NCBI GenBank assembly: GCA_900538385.1
Contig: UWSO01000009.1
Coordinates: 1 to 63,799 of the forward strand
DNA: 63,799 nucleotides
Reading direction: 5' to 3'
From: an uncultured Porphyromonas sp.
GTDB taxonomy: Bacteria; Bacteroidota; Bacteroidia; Bacteroidales; Porphyromonadaceae
The number at the start of each line of letters is the position of its first letter. Position 1 is the first letter of the stretch. The notes beneath the pieces are model-generated. The model did not search any database, had not been told where the DNA came from, and saw only the letters and a list, made by a program, of their open reading frames with translations. Position numbers and translations under genes: made by a program. This document shows positions 1-7,997 of the stretch, one piece after another.

Positions 1-29
1 AGGGACGGTGAGCGCATCGTCCCTTTTTT
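1..29 (+). terminator. Rho-independent terminator at left edge
   Basis: AGGGACG at 1-7 pairs with CGTCCCT at 18-24 across a 10-nt loop, followed directly by a run of T (24-29). It should end a rightward gene lying left of the window. It marks the likely border between that gene and the accessory block. Confidence 0.75.
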
Positions 30-52
30 CGTCTCGGCAGCTCGCTACCTGC

Positions 53-80
53 TCCACTCCAAATTGCATTTTGGAGTGGA
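53..80. repeat. Perfect 11-bp hairpin just before the relaxase fragment
   Basis: TCCACTCCAAA (53-63) is the exact reverse complement of TTTGGAGTGGA (70-80), with a 6-nt loop. There is no following T-run, so it is not a typical terminator. It sits where the relaxase loses similarity to its family. A related sequence occurs in inverted orientation at 5613-5640. It may be a recombination junction or element end (inference). Confidence 0.5.
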
Positions 81-86
81 AAATAC

Positions 87-764
87 GTGGTTGATATTGC
101 ACGGGAATACCTGAGGCAGATGGGTTACTCAGATACTCAGTACCTAATTGTTAGACACGTGGATAGGGAGCATCCGCATCTTCACATTTGCATCAATCGG
201 GTAGACAATTACGGCAATACAATCTCGGACAGCAATGAGAAGTTTCGCTCCACTAAGATATGCAGAGAGCTTACAGACAAGTATCAGCTGAAGCTAGGAG
301 AAGGCAAGACGGAAGTTAAAAGAAATAGACTGCGTGGCAGTGACAAAGTTCGCTACACTATCTACGATGCTATTACAGAGGTATTGCCCAAGAGCAAGAA
401 TTGGGAACAGCTTGTTTCTGCTTTGCAAAAGCAGAGTATTGACGTGCAGTTCAAGACCAAGGGCAAAACAGATATCATTGAGGGCGTAGTCTTTAGCAAG
501 GATGGAGTTAGCTTCAGTGGCTCACACATTGACCGCTCTTGTAGCTACTCAAAGTTATCTACACTCCTCCAGCAGAATGCAAATGTTCTCAGCTCTCAAA
601 AAGCACCAGAGATTTCCGAAGAAAGAGAGTCTGAGAGTTCATCTGAAAACTTCATTGAAGAACTCTTTGACAGGAATGTCCCAGCAGTTGACGTTGCTGA
701 ACTCGTATTCCAACGTAAACTAAGAAATCAAACTAATAAGAAACTAAAACGCAGAAGATTATGA
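87..764 (+). CDS. Relaxase/mobilization nuclease, N-terminally truncated
   Basis: This is a fragment of a Bacteroidota mobilization relaxase (Relaxase/VirD2-like fold), which nicks the transfer origin of mobile elements. Near residues 20-40 it carries the family's histidine-rich metal-binding stretch (DREHPHLHICINRV), followed by the region with RSTKICRELTDKY and RLRGSDKVRY. Family members have roughly 50-90 more residues before this point, including the catalytic Tyr region. Those are missing: the frame is closed by a stop at 9-11, and the residues from 12 to 86 do not resemble a relaxase. The only usable start is GTG at 87, inside the conserved domain. It overlaps the next gene by ATGA. I read it as a disabled remnant of a mobilizable element; an undetected start outside the window is excluded by the stop. 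Confidence 0.8.
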   Translation: MVDIAREYLRQMGYSDTQYLIVRHVDREHPHLHICINRVDNYGNTISDSNEKFRSTKICRELTDKYQLKLGEGKTEVKRNRLRGSDKVRYTIYDAITEVLPKSKNWEQLVSALQKQSIDVQFKTKGKTDIIEGVVFSKDGVSFSGSHIDRSCSYSKLSTLLQQNANVLSSQKAPEISEERESESSSENFIEELFDRNVPAVDVAELVFQRKLRNQTNKKLKRRRL

Positions 765-1456
765 ACGAACAAATGAATATTCTCCTTGAAGTACTAGAGG
801 AGATCAAACAACAGAACAGAGACCTCAAAGCAAGTATCACCAACCTTGTATCTCAACCTAACCCCGCAACCAGTTCCTCAGAAGATGACGCTATTTCTCT
901 TATGGATGTAGCACGCCTTATTGGGCAAAAGATTGAGGTAGATGGCAAACTCAAGAGTGAACTGACAGATGTCGCTATCGTCCTAGGCAAACGAATCCGA
1001 GAAATCAAAGATAGCATAGCAAAGGACCAAGAGCGACAAGCTAAAAGCATAGCCTCTCTATCCGAGAAAATTCAAGAAACTCAATCTCCTCCAGAGATCA
1101 AGAAGTACTACCTCTTTGATGTCAAACGTTGGATAGAATGGCTGATCTGGGGAATATCTATCGTACTCATCGCCTGCACTATCGGTTGGGCGGTCTATCT
1201 ACACAATGCCAATCAAACCCTCGAAAGCTACGCCCTACGATATCGCATCCTACGTATGGAGCATTCAGTCAGCAACCCCGCCTTCGCCCAACTCGATAGC
1301 ATCTTTGAAACTCACCGCTCTAACGAAGCCATTGCCACTCTAGAGCAACGTGTCATTAACCACGAAAAGGCAGTTCAACGACAGGCAGAACTCCTTCTCC
1401 GCCAGCAAGAGCTCTCAGCCGAACAAGAGAAAGTCCAACACCAACTAAACCGATAA
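761..1456 (+). CDS. Coiled-coil, single-span membrane protein of a mobilization module
   Basis: 231 residues, starting at the ATGA that overlaps the relaxase stop, so the two were co-translated. The N-terminal part (about 1-30) and C-terminal part (about 185-230, rich in Q/E/R) look like coiled coils. One strongly hydrophobic segment at about 126-147 is a probable membrane span. Small proteins of this kind commonly follow relaxase genes in Bacteroides-type mobilizable elements, but I do not recognise a named family. Its codon and base use resembles the relaxase fragment more than the core genome. Function unknown; an accessory role in mobilization is inferred from position only. Confidence 0.65.
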   Translation: MNEQMNILLEVLEEIKQQNRDLKASITNLVSQPNPATSSSEDDAISLMDVARLIGQKIEVDGKLKSELTDVAIVLGKRIREIKDSIAKDQERQAKSIASLSEKIQETQSPPEIKKYYLFDVKRWIEWLIWGISIVLIACTIGWAVYLHNANQTLESYALRYRILRMEHSVSNPAFAQLDSIFETHRSNEAIATLEQRVINHEKAVQRQAELLLRQQELSAEQEKVQHQLNR

Positions 1457-1519
1457 ACAACAGAGCGACCTAAAACCCAGACCACTCTATTTGAAAATAT
1501 CTATGATTTCAAAACAGCA

Positions 1520-2446
1520 TTAGTTATTGGCAATGCCGAATGGTATATGTACAACTGGAATTCTATCTATATGTTCAAGATGCACTTTTTGATCATCAAA
1601 GAAAAGATGAGGCTGTAAAATATTTAAGATTCTTGATTTATCAATGCCCCCAAGGAAAAAGGCTTCATCAACTTCTACGCCCCACTCGTTTAATGAAGTA
1701 ACAACTCTTTCGTGTGCAGGAGAGTTTCTAGCAGTAACAATAGATGTTTTTATTATTTTTTGATATGAGTCATCCTGTTTGAATTTTTCGTTTTCCAGCC
1801 TTTGAAATAAAGATATCTTCTGTAAGAGAGATCCTAGAGGTCCAAGGGGCAATGCTTCGGTTGCATGTCTTTGCTCATGTTGAAAATACTCTCCAATATT
1901 TTCAGCCTGCTTATAGACCCTCTCAGATTCATCACTTGCTAAAACTCCATCAAAGTCAAATGCAATTCTTAGTTCATGGTCATCATCATTATCTTCAATA
2001 TAATATTTATTCAGTACTTGACCTGCGGGACTTCCTATTTCCAATGCTGCTTTTACATCATCTGGATTCGCAGAGAGAAACAATGAGGCGTTAAACCCTG
2101 GGAGATATTGAAAATTTGACTGCCCATTTGTAAAGCATGCTCTACTGATGTCTAAGTTATAATATTGAATTGATCTAAAAGCTCGAAGCCCTGTCTCTGG
2201 ACTGTTTTTTGACATTAAAATAACTTCTACCGGATGTTCTTCTGCAAAAGAATTGTTTAGGCTTAGAAGTCTTTTAATGAAAGGATATGCTACTCCCTTT
2301 TCAAAAGGTTTGTCGATATTTTTATTTTGATAAACCCTATACATAGCTTCTCCCCGCTGTCTAAATACACTATCAGACTCTGTCAAATCAAATAATGCAC
2401 TCGACGCAACTGCAACTACAAACTTCTCTTCTATAGGATATGCCAT
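1520..2446 (-). CDS. Cytosolic 5'-nucleotidase family protein
   Basis: 308 residues resembling the cytosolic 5'-nucleotidase family (cN-I type, Pfam 5-nucleotidase PF06189), which removes phosphate from nucleoside monophosphates. Visible family features are the N-terminal EEKFVVAVASSALFDL region, an EVILMSKNSPETG stretch near 74-86, FLSANPDDV near 123-131, and a DFDGVLASDESE motif with Asp164 and Asp166. The gene lies 79 bp downstream of the HNH nuclease on the same strand and is equally AT-rich, so it was probably acquired with the restriction-modification genes. Whether it takes part in defence, for example by lowering nucleotide pools, is speculation. Start chosen at ATG 2446 because the family's N-terminus begins there. 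Confidence 0.75.
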   Translation of the reverse strand: MAYPIEEKFVVAVASSALFDLTESDSVFRQRGEAMYRVYQNKNIDKPFEKGVAYPFIKRLLSLNNSFAEEHPVEVILMSKNSPETGLRAFRSIQYYNLDISRACFTNGQSNFQYLPGFNASLFLSANPDDVKAALEIGSPAGQVLNKYYIEDNDDDHELRIAFDFDGVLASDESERVYKQAENIGEYFQHEQRHATEALPLGPLGSLLQKISLFQRLENEKFKQDDSYQKIIKTSIVTARNSPAHERVVTSLNEWGVEVDEAFFLGGIDKSRILNILQPHLFFDDQKVHLEHIDRIPVVHIPFGIANN

Positions 2447-2525
2447 ATTGCTATAATAAGATATATTCTTTTTGCGAAAATCCGAATGAGTAAAAATATG
2501 AAATCCCGAATATTAAAGACGAGAA

Positions 2526-3698
2526 TTAAAAAGTTTTAAACTCTCCTACAAGATTGCTATACCTTAATCTTAAATACTCGCAGCTCTCATCGTTTAATAC
2601 ACTTTTTGAAAGAGTCCTCAAAGGTGTTATATTAGAAATAAACTGAACTTGAGCATCCTCAAGACGGTTTGAAACTAGCAATGTTCTATCACTATTAATT
2701 TTAAGCAAATGAGCGTCAAATAGCCTATGATGATTACTACATAGCCACAAGCCATTATCTTTACAAGTGGCATGGTTGTATTTTTCTTCAAAGGAAAGAG
2801 ATGGAGATCTTGATATATCAGAAACTGACCATAAATGAGCCCCTTGTATTATTTCTGGAATTGCACAATTGCAAAAGGCACATTTCTTTTCTCCAAACTT
2901 ATCTAATAAGTTGTAGATGTATATTGGTGAACGAAGTGTTGGCTCTTCTAGGATAGTTTCTTGGAATTTTTTTCGGTCAAGGAACAAGCTAGTATTAATA
3001 ACCTCAATATTATTGTATCGACTTAGGGAGGTTAGAGAGGCTTTAGGAAGTTCCTTTAATTCTTGCTCACATATCGAATATAGTTGGATAGACCCATCCC
3101 AAATAGTTGCAGCGGCTAGAGCGAGAAGAGTAGACTCGTATTTACTAGCACCATAAACTTTTGCATAAAGCTGAACGCTCTCATCGTTTATCGTAATAAA
3201 CGATGAGTTATTGCTTTTGTTAGAGCCTCTATTCTTCTCTCTCTCGCTGATAATCTCATCTATTGTAAGGTATGGATGAATCCCGCTAACATATGTTTTA
3301 GCATTTAGAAAATCAACACCAATTGTAGCCATCATCCTGTAATACATCATATGGTAGTCTGTAAAAGCATTTCCAGAGTGCTTAATAAAATAATAATGTA
3401 GTTCTTTGTGTGGATGATCATCTGCAAAAAATATATTAATTGCGGTGGGCACACTTTGCACACTTGAGTTACGACCTTTTATAGCAGACTCTGACAATGT
3501 AATAAAATGGCAAACACCATCATACTCAAGAGTCAAAAGACGCCCCTTGTTATAACCAGTATCAATAATCTGAAGGTCGTAATCATATTGCTTCGTTATT
3601 CTATAACAAATGTCTTTCAAGACACTTTCTGAAAGAAGATCTGAGAAACTGTATGATCCTTTCTGAGATTTATCCCTATACGAAATTTTAGCTCGCAT
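2526..3698 (-). CDS. HNH endonuclease, probable type II restriction enzyme
   Basis: 390 residues. The C-terminal third holds an HNH nuclease domain (HNH_2-like): CAFC (Cys273, Cys276), GAHLW (His288), DNGLWLCSNHHRLFD (Asp314, Asn315, Cys320, His323-324, Asp328). The four cysteines are likely structural zinc ligands. The first 260 residues match no domain I recognise and could hold target recognition. The gene begins 2 bp after the stop of the adenine methyltransferase, a tight leftward operon typical of a restriction-modification pair. The protein would cut unmethylated DNA at the site protected by the neighbour. The recognition sequence cannot be read from the sequence. Distinctly AT-rich, in line with acquisition. 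Confidence 0.8.
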   Translation of the reverse strand: MRAKISYRDKSQKGSYSFSDLLSESVLKDICYRITKQYDYDLQIIDTGYNKGRLLTLEYDGVCHFITLSESAIKGRNSSVQSVPTAINIFFADDHPHKELHYYFIKHSGNAFTDYHMMYYRMMATIGVDFLNAKTYVSGIHPYLTIDEIISEREKNRGSNKSNNSSFITINDESVQLYAKVYGASKYESTLLALAAATIWDGSIQLYSICEQELKELPKASLTSLSRYNNIEVINTSLFLDRKKFQETILEEPTLRSPIYIYNLLDKFGEKKCAFCNCAIPEIIQGAHLWSVSDISRSPSLSFEEKYNHATCKDNGLWLCSNHHRLFDAHLLKINSDRTLLVSNRLEDAQVQFISNITPLRTLSKSVLNDESCEYLRLRYSNLVGEFKTF

Positions 3699-3700
3699 AT

Positions 3701-5530
3701 TTAGTAGTTTGTAATTAGTATTTCTTCTCGATCACCATACTTCCCTTGGGGTTTATTTACGGAGATGGCGTTAAAGTTGTGAGCCTTTGCCCATTCTTCT
3801 ATCTCTCGTGTTTTAATGTATGAGAGGATAAATAGAGCATCAGATTTGTCTATCTTTTCAAGAAACTCAAACATGCAGGATTCTTGATGCTGAGACCACC
3901 CTAAAAAGCCTCTTTTTCCATCATTGTAAACACCTGTAGTTCCATTATATGGTGGGTCAAAGTAGAAAAGACTTCCTCGATTAGCATAGCGATCCAAGGT
4001 CAAATAGGAGCCAATCTCAAAAACAATATCTTTTGTTTTTACAACTCTAGCAAATGAAATGAATTTTGCAAGCAGTCTATCATTAAACCTCCTGCTTCCA
4101 TAAGGATTATTAAATTCATGCTTACTATTAAATCTAATTTGTTGTTGAAATCCATATAGCGTTAGAGTGTAAAGCATTTCTACAGGTCTGTCCCTATTGC
4201 TGTTATATGCATTTCTCAGAGATAAATATCCCTTCTTGCTACCTTCATTGAGATTGTACTGCTCAATGAGGTTGAAAATCTTTTGTAAATACTGATAAGT
4301 ATCTAATTCAGAAAATGATTTAATGAGTTCAACAACAAAGTGGTTTATCTCGTTGTATATAATATGGCTGGACTCAACATTAATGCCAACATTAAAACCT
4401 CCTCCGAAAGCATCAATAAAGGTGTTGTATTCATTAGGTGAAGTGTTCTTGATTTGGTTCACCATTTTTGCCTTACTTCCAGGGTAATTCAATGGCGATT
4501 CAATAACTATATCTTTCTTGTCTTTCTTTTGAATATAGAAAAGATACTCTTCGTGATCATTTGATTTTCGAGATTTGCTATTTGTATACTTTTTATAGCT
4601 AATCACTCTACAATCATAAGACTCTTCATTTCCATAACGCTTCAGGACAGCTTCAATGTAGTCTTTCGACATAAAGCCATCTTTGCTGTAGCTCATGATG
4701 ATATATTTTGCTTTTGTATTCGCAATCACATAGTCAAAAAGTATATGGGAATGATATGCATAGGACCATTTAGACCTAAGAGGTGTAGTTGGTCTAGAGC
4801 CAGTAATTTTGCTCAAACTTGGACTATCATTTAATACTAATGTTTCCAACAAATGATATTGGGTTCCATATTGATTCTGGGTATATGGAGGGTCTAAGTA
4901 CAAAATGTCACATTCTATGTCTGCAATGATATCTTCAACCTTTTCCGTATACACAATGGGAGATTCCTTACTAGGAAATAAGGTGCGAGAAATCGGTGTG
5001 AATTCTATTGGCTGTAGGGCTCGTTTATCCCAATGCTTAAGAAAAGCCCCGTAAACTCCAGCAACATTAGCTACTTTTGAAACAGAGAGAAGAAGCGAGC
5101 CGAGTAAATAATCATATTCATCTACTGTGATGAGAGATTTTTCATACCAATCTTCTATCTGAGCACGAAAAAAGTCTATTCTTCCTGCATTCTCCTCTGA
5201 AAAATACATCCGATTTGAATTGCCAGGAGAGTAATTGTCAAAGAAGAATCCTTTTTTTGAATCGGTCGACCTGTTTAAAAAAGTAATAGGATCAAATCCC
5301 AACTTTCTAAAATCACAATGTTCTGCAATTACTCGGGCTTTGGCATATGTGGCACTACTCTTAAGTATGTCATTAAGAATGATTTGATATGTATTTTTGA
5401 GACTGGCTGAAACAGCTCCAGTACCACAAAAGCAATCGAAGAAAACATAGTCTTCTTTCAGAAGTCCTTTTTCTCCTAAAAGACTAAAAATATCATTGAG
5501 TAAGCTCTCCTTATTTCCCAAATATCTCAT
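3701..5530 (-). CDS. Double-headed D12-class adenine-N6 DNA methyltransferase
   Basis: 609 residues made of two complete D12-class adenine methyltransferase halves in one chain. The first half has a GNK motif at the N-terminus, FFDCFCGTG (SAM binding, about 30-38) and catalytic DPPY at 213-216. The second has YPGSK at about 349-353, FIDAFGGGFN at about 371-380 and DPPY at 525-528. Fused pairs of this kind, as in M.FokI, methylate the two strands of an asymmetric target, one domain per strand. This suggests the partner HNH enzyme recognises an asymmetric (type IIS-like) site. The gene is first in a leftward operon with the HNH nuclease, so modification is made before restriction. Start ATG 5530 follows a good promoter at 5570-5577. 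Confidence 0.88.
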   Translation of the reverse strand: MRYLGNKESLLNDIFSLLGEKGLLKEDYVFFDCFCGTGAVSASLKNTYQIILNDILKSSATYAKARVIAEHCDFRKLGFDPITFLNRSTDSKKGFFFDNYSPGNSNRMYFSEENAGRIDFFRAQIEDWYEKSLITVDEYDYLLGSLLLSVSKVANVAGVYGAFLKHWDKRALQPIEFTPISRTLFPSKESPIVYTEKVEDIIADIECDILYLDPPYTQNQYGTQYHLLETLVLNDSPSLSKITGSRPTTPLRSKWSYAYHSHILFDYVIANTKAKYIIMSYSKDGFMSKDYIEAVLKRYGNEESYDCRVISYKKYTNSKSRKSNDHEEYLFYIQKKDKKDIVIESPLNYPGSKAKMVNQIKNTSPNEYNTFIDAFGGGFNVGINVESSHIIYNEINHFVVELIKSFSELDTYQYLQKIFNLIEQYNLNEGSKKGYLSLRNAYNSNRDRPVEMLYTLTLYGFQQQIRFNSKHEFNNPYGSRRFNDRLLAKFISFARVVKTKDIVFEIGSYLTLDRYANRGSLFYFDPPYNGTTGVYNDGKRGFLGWSQHQESCMFEFLEKIDKSDALFILSYIKTREIEEWAKAHNFNAISVNKPQGKYGDREEILITNY

Positions 5531-5569
5531 TAGAATAACTCATTTTCTTGCGACATCAATTATGATCTA

Positions 5570-5577
5570 CAAAGATA
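5570..5577 (-). promoter_or_regulatory. Candidate -7 box for the restriction-modification operon
   Basis: On the minus strand this reads TATCTTTG, an exact match to the Bacteroidota TAnnTTTG -7 box. It would give a leader of about 30 nt before the methyltransferase start at 5530. A clear -33 TTG element is not seen. Confidence 0.55.
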
Positions 5578-5612
5578 CGAATAAAGGGCGTAAATGGATG
5601 TGGTACATTCCT

Positions 5613-5640
5613 GCACGTACATTCCACTCTCGAATGCATT
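5613..5640. repeat. Degenerate inverted copy of the 53-90 junction sequence
   Basis: Read on the minus strand, this segment has TGCATT, then GAGTGGAA, then TACGTG with the same spacing as in 65-89 on the plus strand (20 of 25 positions identical by eye). The two copies would bracket the truncated relaxase and the restriction-modification genes. The rest of 5531-5750 holds only the promoter and no gene that I can support. Confidence 0.35.
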
Positions 5641-5750
5641 ATTAGGGTATATCCTATCAAAAAAAACAATGCAATTGAAATCTCACTTACCAACTAAAAC
5701 ATAATAAAGAGTTGCTGTTATTCGTCCTTTGAAGCGCTCATTTTTTTGGG

Positions 5751-5796
5751 TGCGAAAAAGGGTGTAAACCACGTAACACGTTGATTTACACCCTTT
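5751..5796 (-). terminator. Terminator of tRNA-Ser
   Basis: The arms 5783-5796 and 5757-5770 form a 14-bp stem with one G-U pair when read leftward, followed by a T-run on the minus strand (A-run 5755-5759 on the plus strand). It lies immediately downstream of tRNA-Ser. Confidence 0.8.
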
Positions 5797-5800
5797 ACTG

Positions 5801-5887
5801 CGGAAGCGGGGGGATTCGAACCCCCGGTACGGTTACCCGTACGACAGTTTAGCAAACTGTTGGTTTCAGCCACTCACCCACACTTCC
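5801..5887 (-). tRNA. tRNA-Ser (anticodon GCT)
   Basis: Minus-strand sequence folds as a class II tRNA with acceptor stem GGAAGTG (5887-5881) pairing with CGCTTCC (5808-5802), a long variable arm, a GGTTCGAATCC T-arm and the anticodon loop TTTGCTAAA, giving anticodon GCT for Ser codons AGC/AGT. CCA is not encoded. Its 3' end faces the AT-rich accessory block, a usual arrangement for integration sites, but I find no second copy of the tRNA 3' end in the window. Confidence 0.95.
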
Positions 5888-5999
5888 TTTTTGGGCTTTG
5901 CTGGCACAAAGGTACTACTTTTATTTGACTTGGCAAACTCTAGACGAAAAAGAAAATTCCGCGAGTCTTACGCATAGGATTGCGGAATTTAGCAGTCTC

Positions 6000-7997
6000 T
6001 TAGAAGCGGTAGGCGAGGTAGTTGTCGGCGCGCCAGCGGGGCACGCCGTCGTCTAGGTTGCGGTCGTAGCGCACGGAGGCTGCTAGGGTCCAGTGCGGTG
6101 CTAGCTGCCACTGCAGGAGCAGTGCTGTGGCAAAGCCTTGACCCGTGGCGCTGTACAATCCGAAGGCGTAGCGAGTGGTGGGCAGGTAAGCGTAGCTCGC
6201 CACCCGCACGTGGTCTGCATGGTAGTAATGCCCCGAGAGCGCGATGCTCAGCGGACGGCGCACACCCGTACGATAGCGACCGACGACAGTGAGTGACCTA
6301 CCCCACTGCGCTTCATCTTGCCCCTCTAGGCGACGCTGCTGTATAGTGCCAACAAGTTGCAGGGAGATGGGCTCTAGGCTATAACGTAGCGTACTGCTGA
6401 GTCGCCAGCGAAGAGCCTCTTCATTGGAGCGTCCCAACTGCCCGTACCAGAGTTGCTCGAGCTGATTGTTGTAGCGGGTGGTTAGGTAGAGACGTGTCAC
6501 GAGTCCACGACTGCGCTCTAGCTTGCGGTAGCGCGGCTCGACGCTTTCGTATAGCTCCAGCATAGCACGTAGGGTGGAGCGCTTCATCAGGCGCGTAGTG
6601 CCATAGAGTCGTAACCCCATATCGTTGCCCAGACGAGCGTAGTGGCTTTCGCTACGACCATAATAGGAGGCGAAGCGTGGAGACATATAATATAGTGTCA
6701 CCCCGAGGTCTCGCTGCCGAGGGGTGTGGTAGCGCAGGTGCTGTATGAAGCCCAGATGCTCTAGCCGCTCAGTGGCTAGCTCGCCATGCAGCTCCAAGCG
6801 ACGCGACTGGCTCTGCCACTGGTAGGCAAGCGATGTGAGCCAATGCGACTGCAGCGGAGTGTTGCTCTCTAGAGCTTTGTAACCAGGCATAAAAGCTAAG
6901 TCATACCCCATCCAGTCGGCATAGAGCGTCTGTAGCGAAAGAGAGGCTCGTGGCATGGTGTAGGCGAGCTGCGCACCCACCGTCTGCATCGGTATGAGCG
7001 CTCGCTGGGCTCGTCGCTCAGGGATGTCGTAGTGCATGTTAGGTCTGATAGACAGGATCAAGCCTTGTCGCTCATCGATCGTGCCGTCGAGCCGACTGTA
7101 AGAGTAAAAAGCGGAGTAACGCCACGCTCCCCAATGCCCCTCACTCGCAACGCCCCGCAAAGTACGCTCACGCATCGCACTGAGCGAAGGGGAGATCATC
7201 GACTTATGACGCGTGAACTGTGGCAGCGCACTCGCACTTGCCCAGACAGAGCGAGCGGCAAGGAGACCAGCGCCCCACCCCACCTTAAAGTGTCCAAGTA
7301 CCACCTTGTCGAGGTAAGCCAGACGAGGCTCATACATAGCGAAGTAACGCCAGGTGCCATCTTTCGCCAATTCCTGTGGGTATCTCTGATACTGAGCTGC
7401 CACCTGCCACTGCCCCTTCTGCCTGAGCGATATAGCTGAGCGCAGCTTGAGCGGATCGTACCACGCATCAGAGATAGCTTCGGAAGCTTTAGGGTAACTC
7501 ATCGCTACGTAAGCCTCACCCGTGACGGGTGTAGCGGGCTTTGCATAAGGCTCCCCAGCGAAGGGGCGCACCGTCACATAGGGTGCCACACGAGCTATCG
7601 TCTCACGATCCCACCCCGTGACCCACTTGAGGTCATAGACCGATTGTAGCTCGCCTCCGCGCTCATCACGGTAGCGTCTGAGCTGATAGATCTGGTAACT
7701 GGTGAGAAAGGGGAAACACTCCTGAAGCTCCTGCTGGGTGGCACGGTTCAGGTCAAGTAGCTCCTTTGACTCTTGCTGCGACAGCTCGAGCAAGTCGTCC
7801 TCCTCTAGCTCGGAGAGATCGTCACTCGGCAAGCGCTCCACGAGCCACTCGAGGGGCAGTTCGCCCGTCACGAGCGAGTCCGTTTGCGCCCACCCCGCTA
7901 GCGGTAGGAGGAGCAAGAGAGCTAAATAGAGAAGCCCCCTACCCCTGCAGATGAACGATCGTAATACCTGCACCACCAAAGCGCACATCTTCATCAT
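6000..7997 (-). CDS. Helix-hairpin-helix domain protein with signal peptide
   Basis: 665 residues. An N-terminal signal peptide (hydrophobic LLYLALLLLLPLAG, cleavage near WAQ) precedes an acidic linker and a ComEA-like helix-hairpin-helix region at about 75-150 (LLDLNRATQQELQ, LTSYQIYQLRRYRDE, LKWVTGWDRETIARV). The remaining 500 residues are rich in alternating aromatic segments and end in YRF, typical of an outer-membrane beta-barrel. Bacteroidota genomes often carry such HhH-plus-barrel proteins; their role is not established, and DNA handling at the surface is only a guess from the HhH region. The frame overlaps the end of mutS2. The true start may be one of the GTG/TTG codons near 7973-7982, which would shorten the part before the signal peptide. 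Confidence 0.75.
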   Translation of the reverse strand: MMKMCALVVQVLRSFICRGRGLLYLALLLLLPLAGWAQTDSLVTGELPLEWLVERLPSDDLSELEEDDLLELSQQESKELLDLNRATQQELQECFPFLTSYQIYQLRRYRDERGGELQSVYDLKWVTGWDRETIARVAPYVTVRPFAGEPYAKPATPVTGEAYVAMSYPKASEAISDAWYDPLKLRSAISLRQKGQWQVAAQYQRYPQELAKDGTWRYFAMYEPRLAYLDKVVLGHFKVGWGAGLLAARSVWASASALPQFTRHKSMISPSLSAMRERTLRGVASEGHWGAWRYSAFYSYSRLDGTIDERQGLILSIRPNMHYDIPERRAQRALIPMQTVGAQLAYTMPRASLSLQTLYADWMGYDLAFMPGYKALESNTPLQSHWLTSLAYQWQSQSRRLELHGELATERLEHLGFIQHLRYHTPRQRDLGVTLYYMSPRFASYYGRSESHYARLGNDMGLRLYGTTRLMKRSTLRAMLELYESVEPRYRKLERSRGLVTRLYLTTRYNNQLEQLWYGQLGRSNEEALRWRLSSTLRYSLEPISLQLVGTIQQRRLEGQDEAQWGRSLTVVGRYRTGVRRPLSIALSGHYYHADHVRVASYAYLPTTRYAFGLYSATGQGFATALLLQWQLAPHWTLAASVRYDRNLDDGVPRWRADNYLAYRF

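Noticed and set aside
5757..5900. tRNA-Ser 3' end as a proven attachment site
   Set aside because: The AT-rich block is on the right side of the tRNA for integration, but no second copy of the tRNA 3' end and no integrase gene occur in the window. The tRNA's own terminator is intact.
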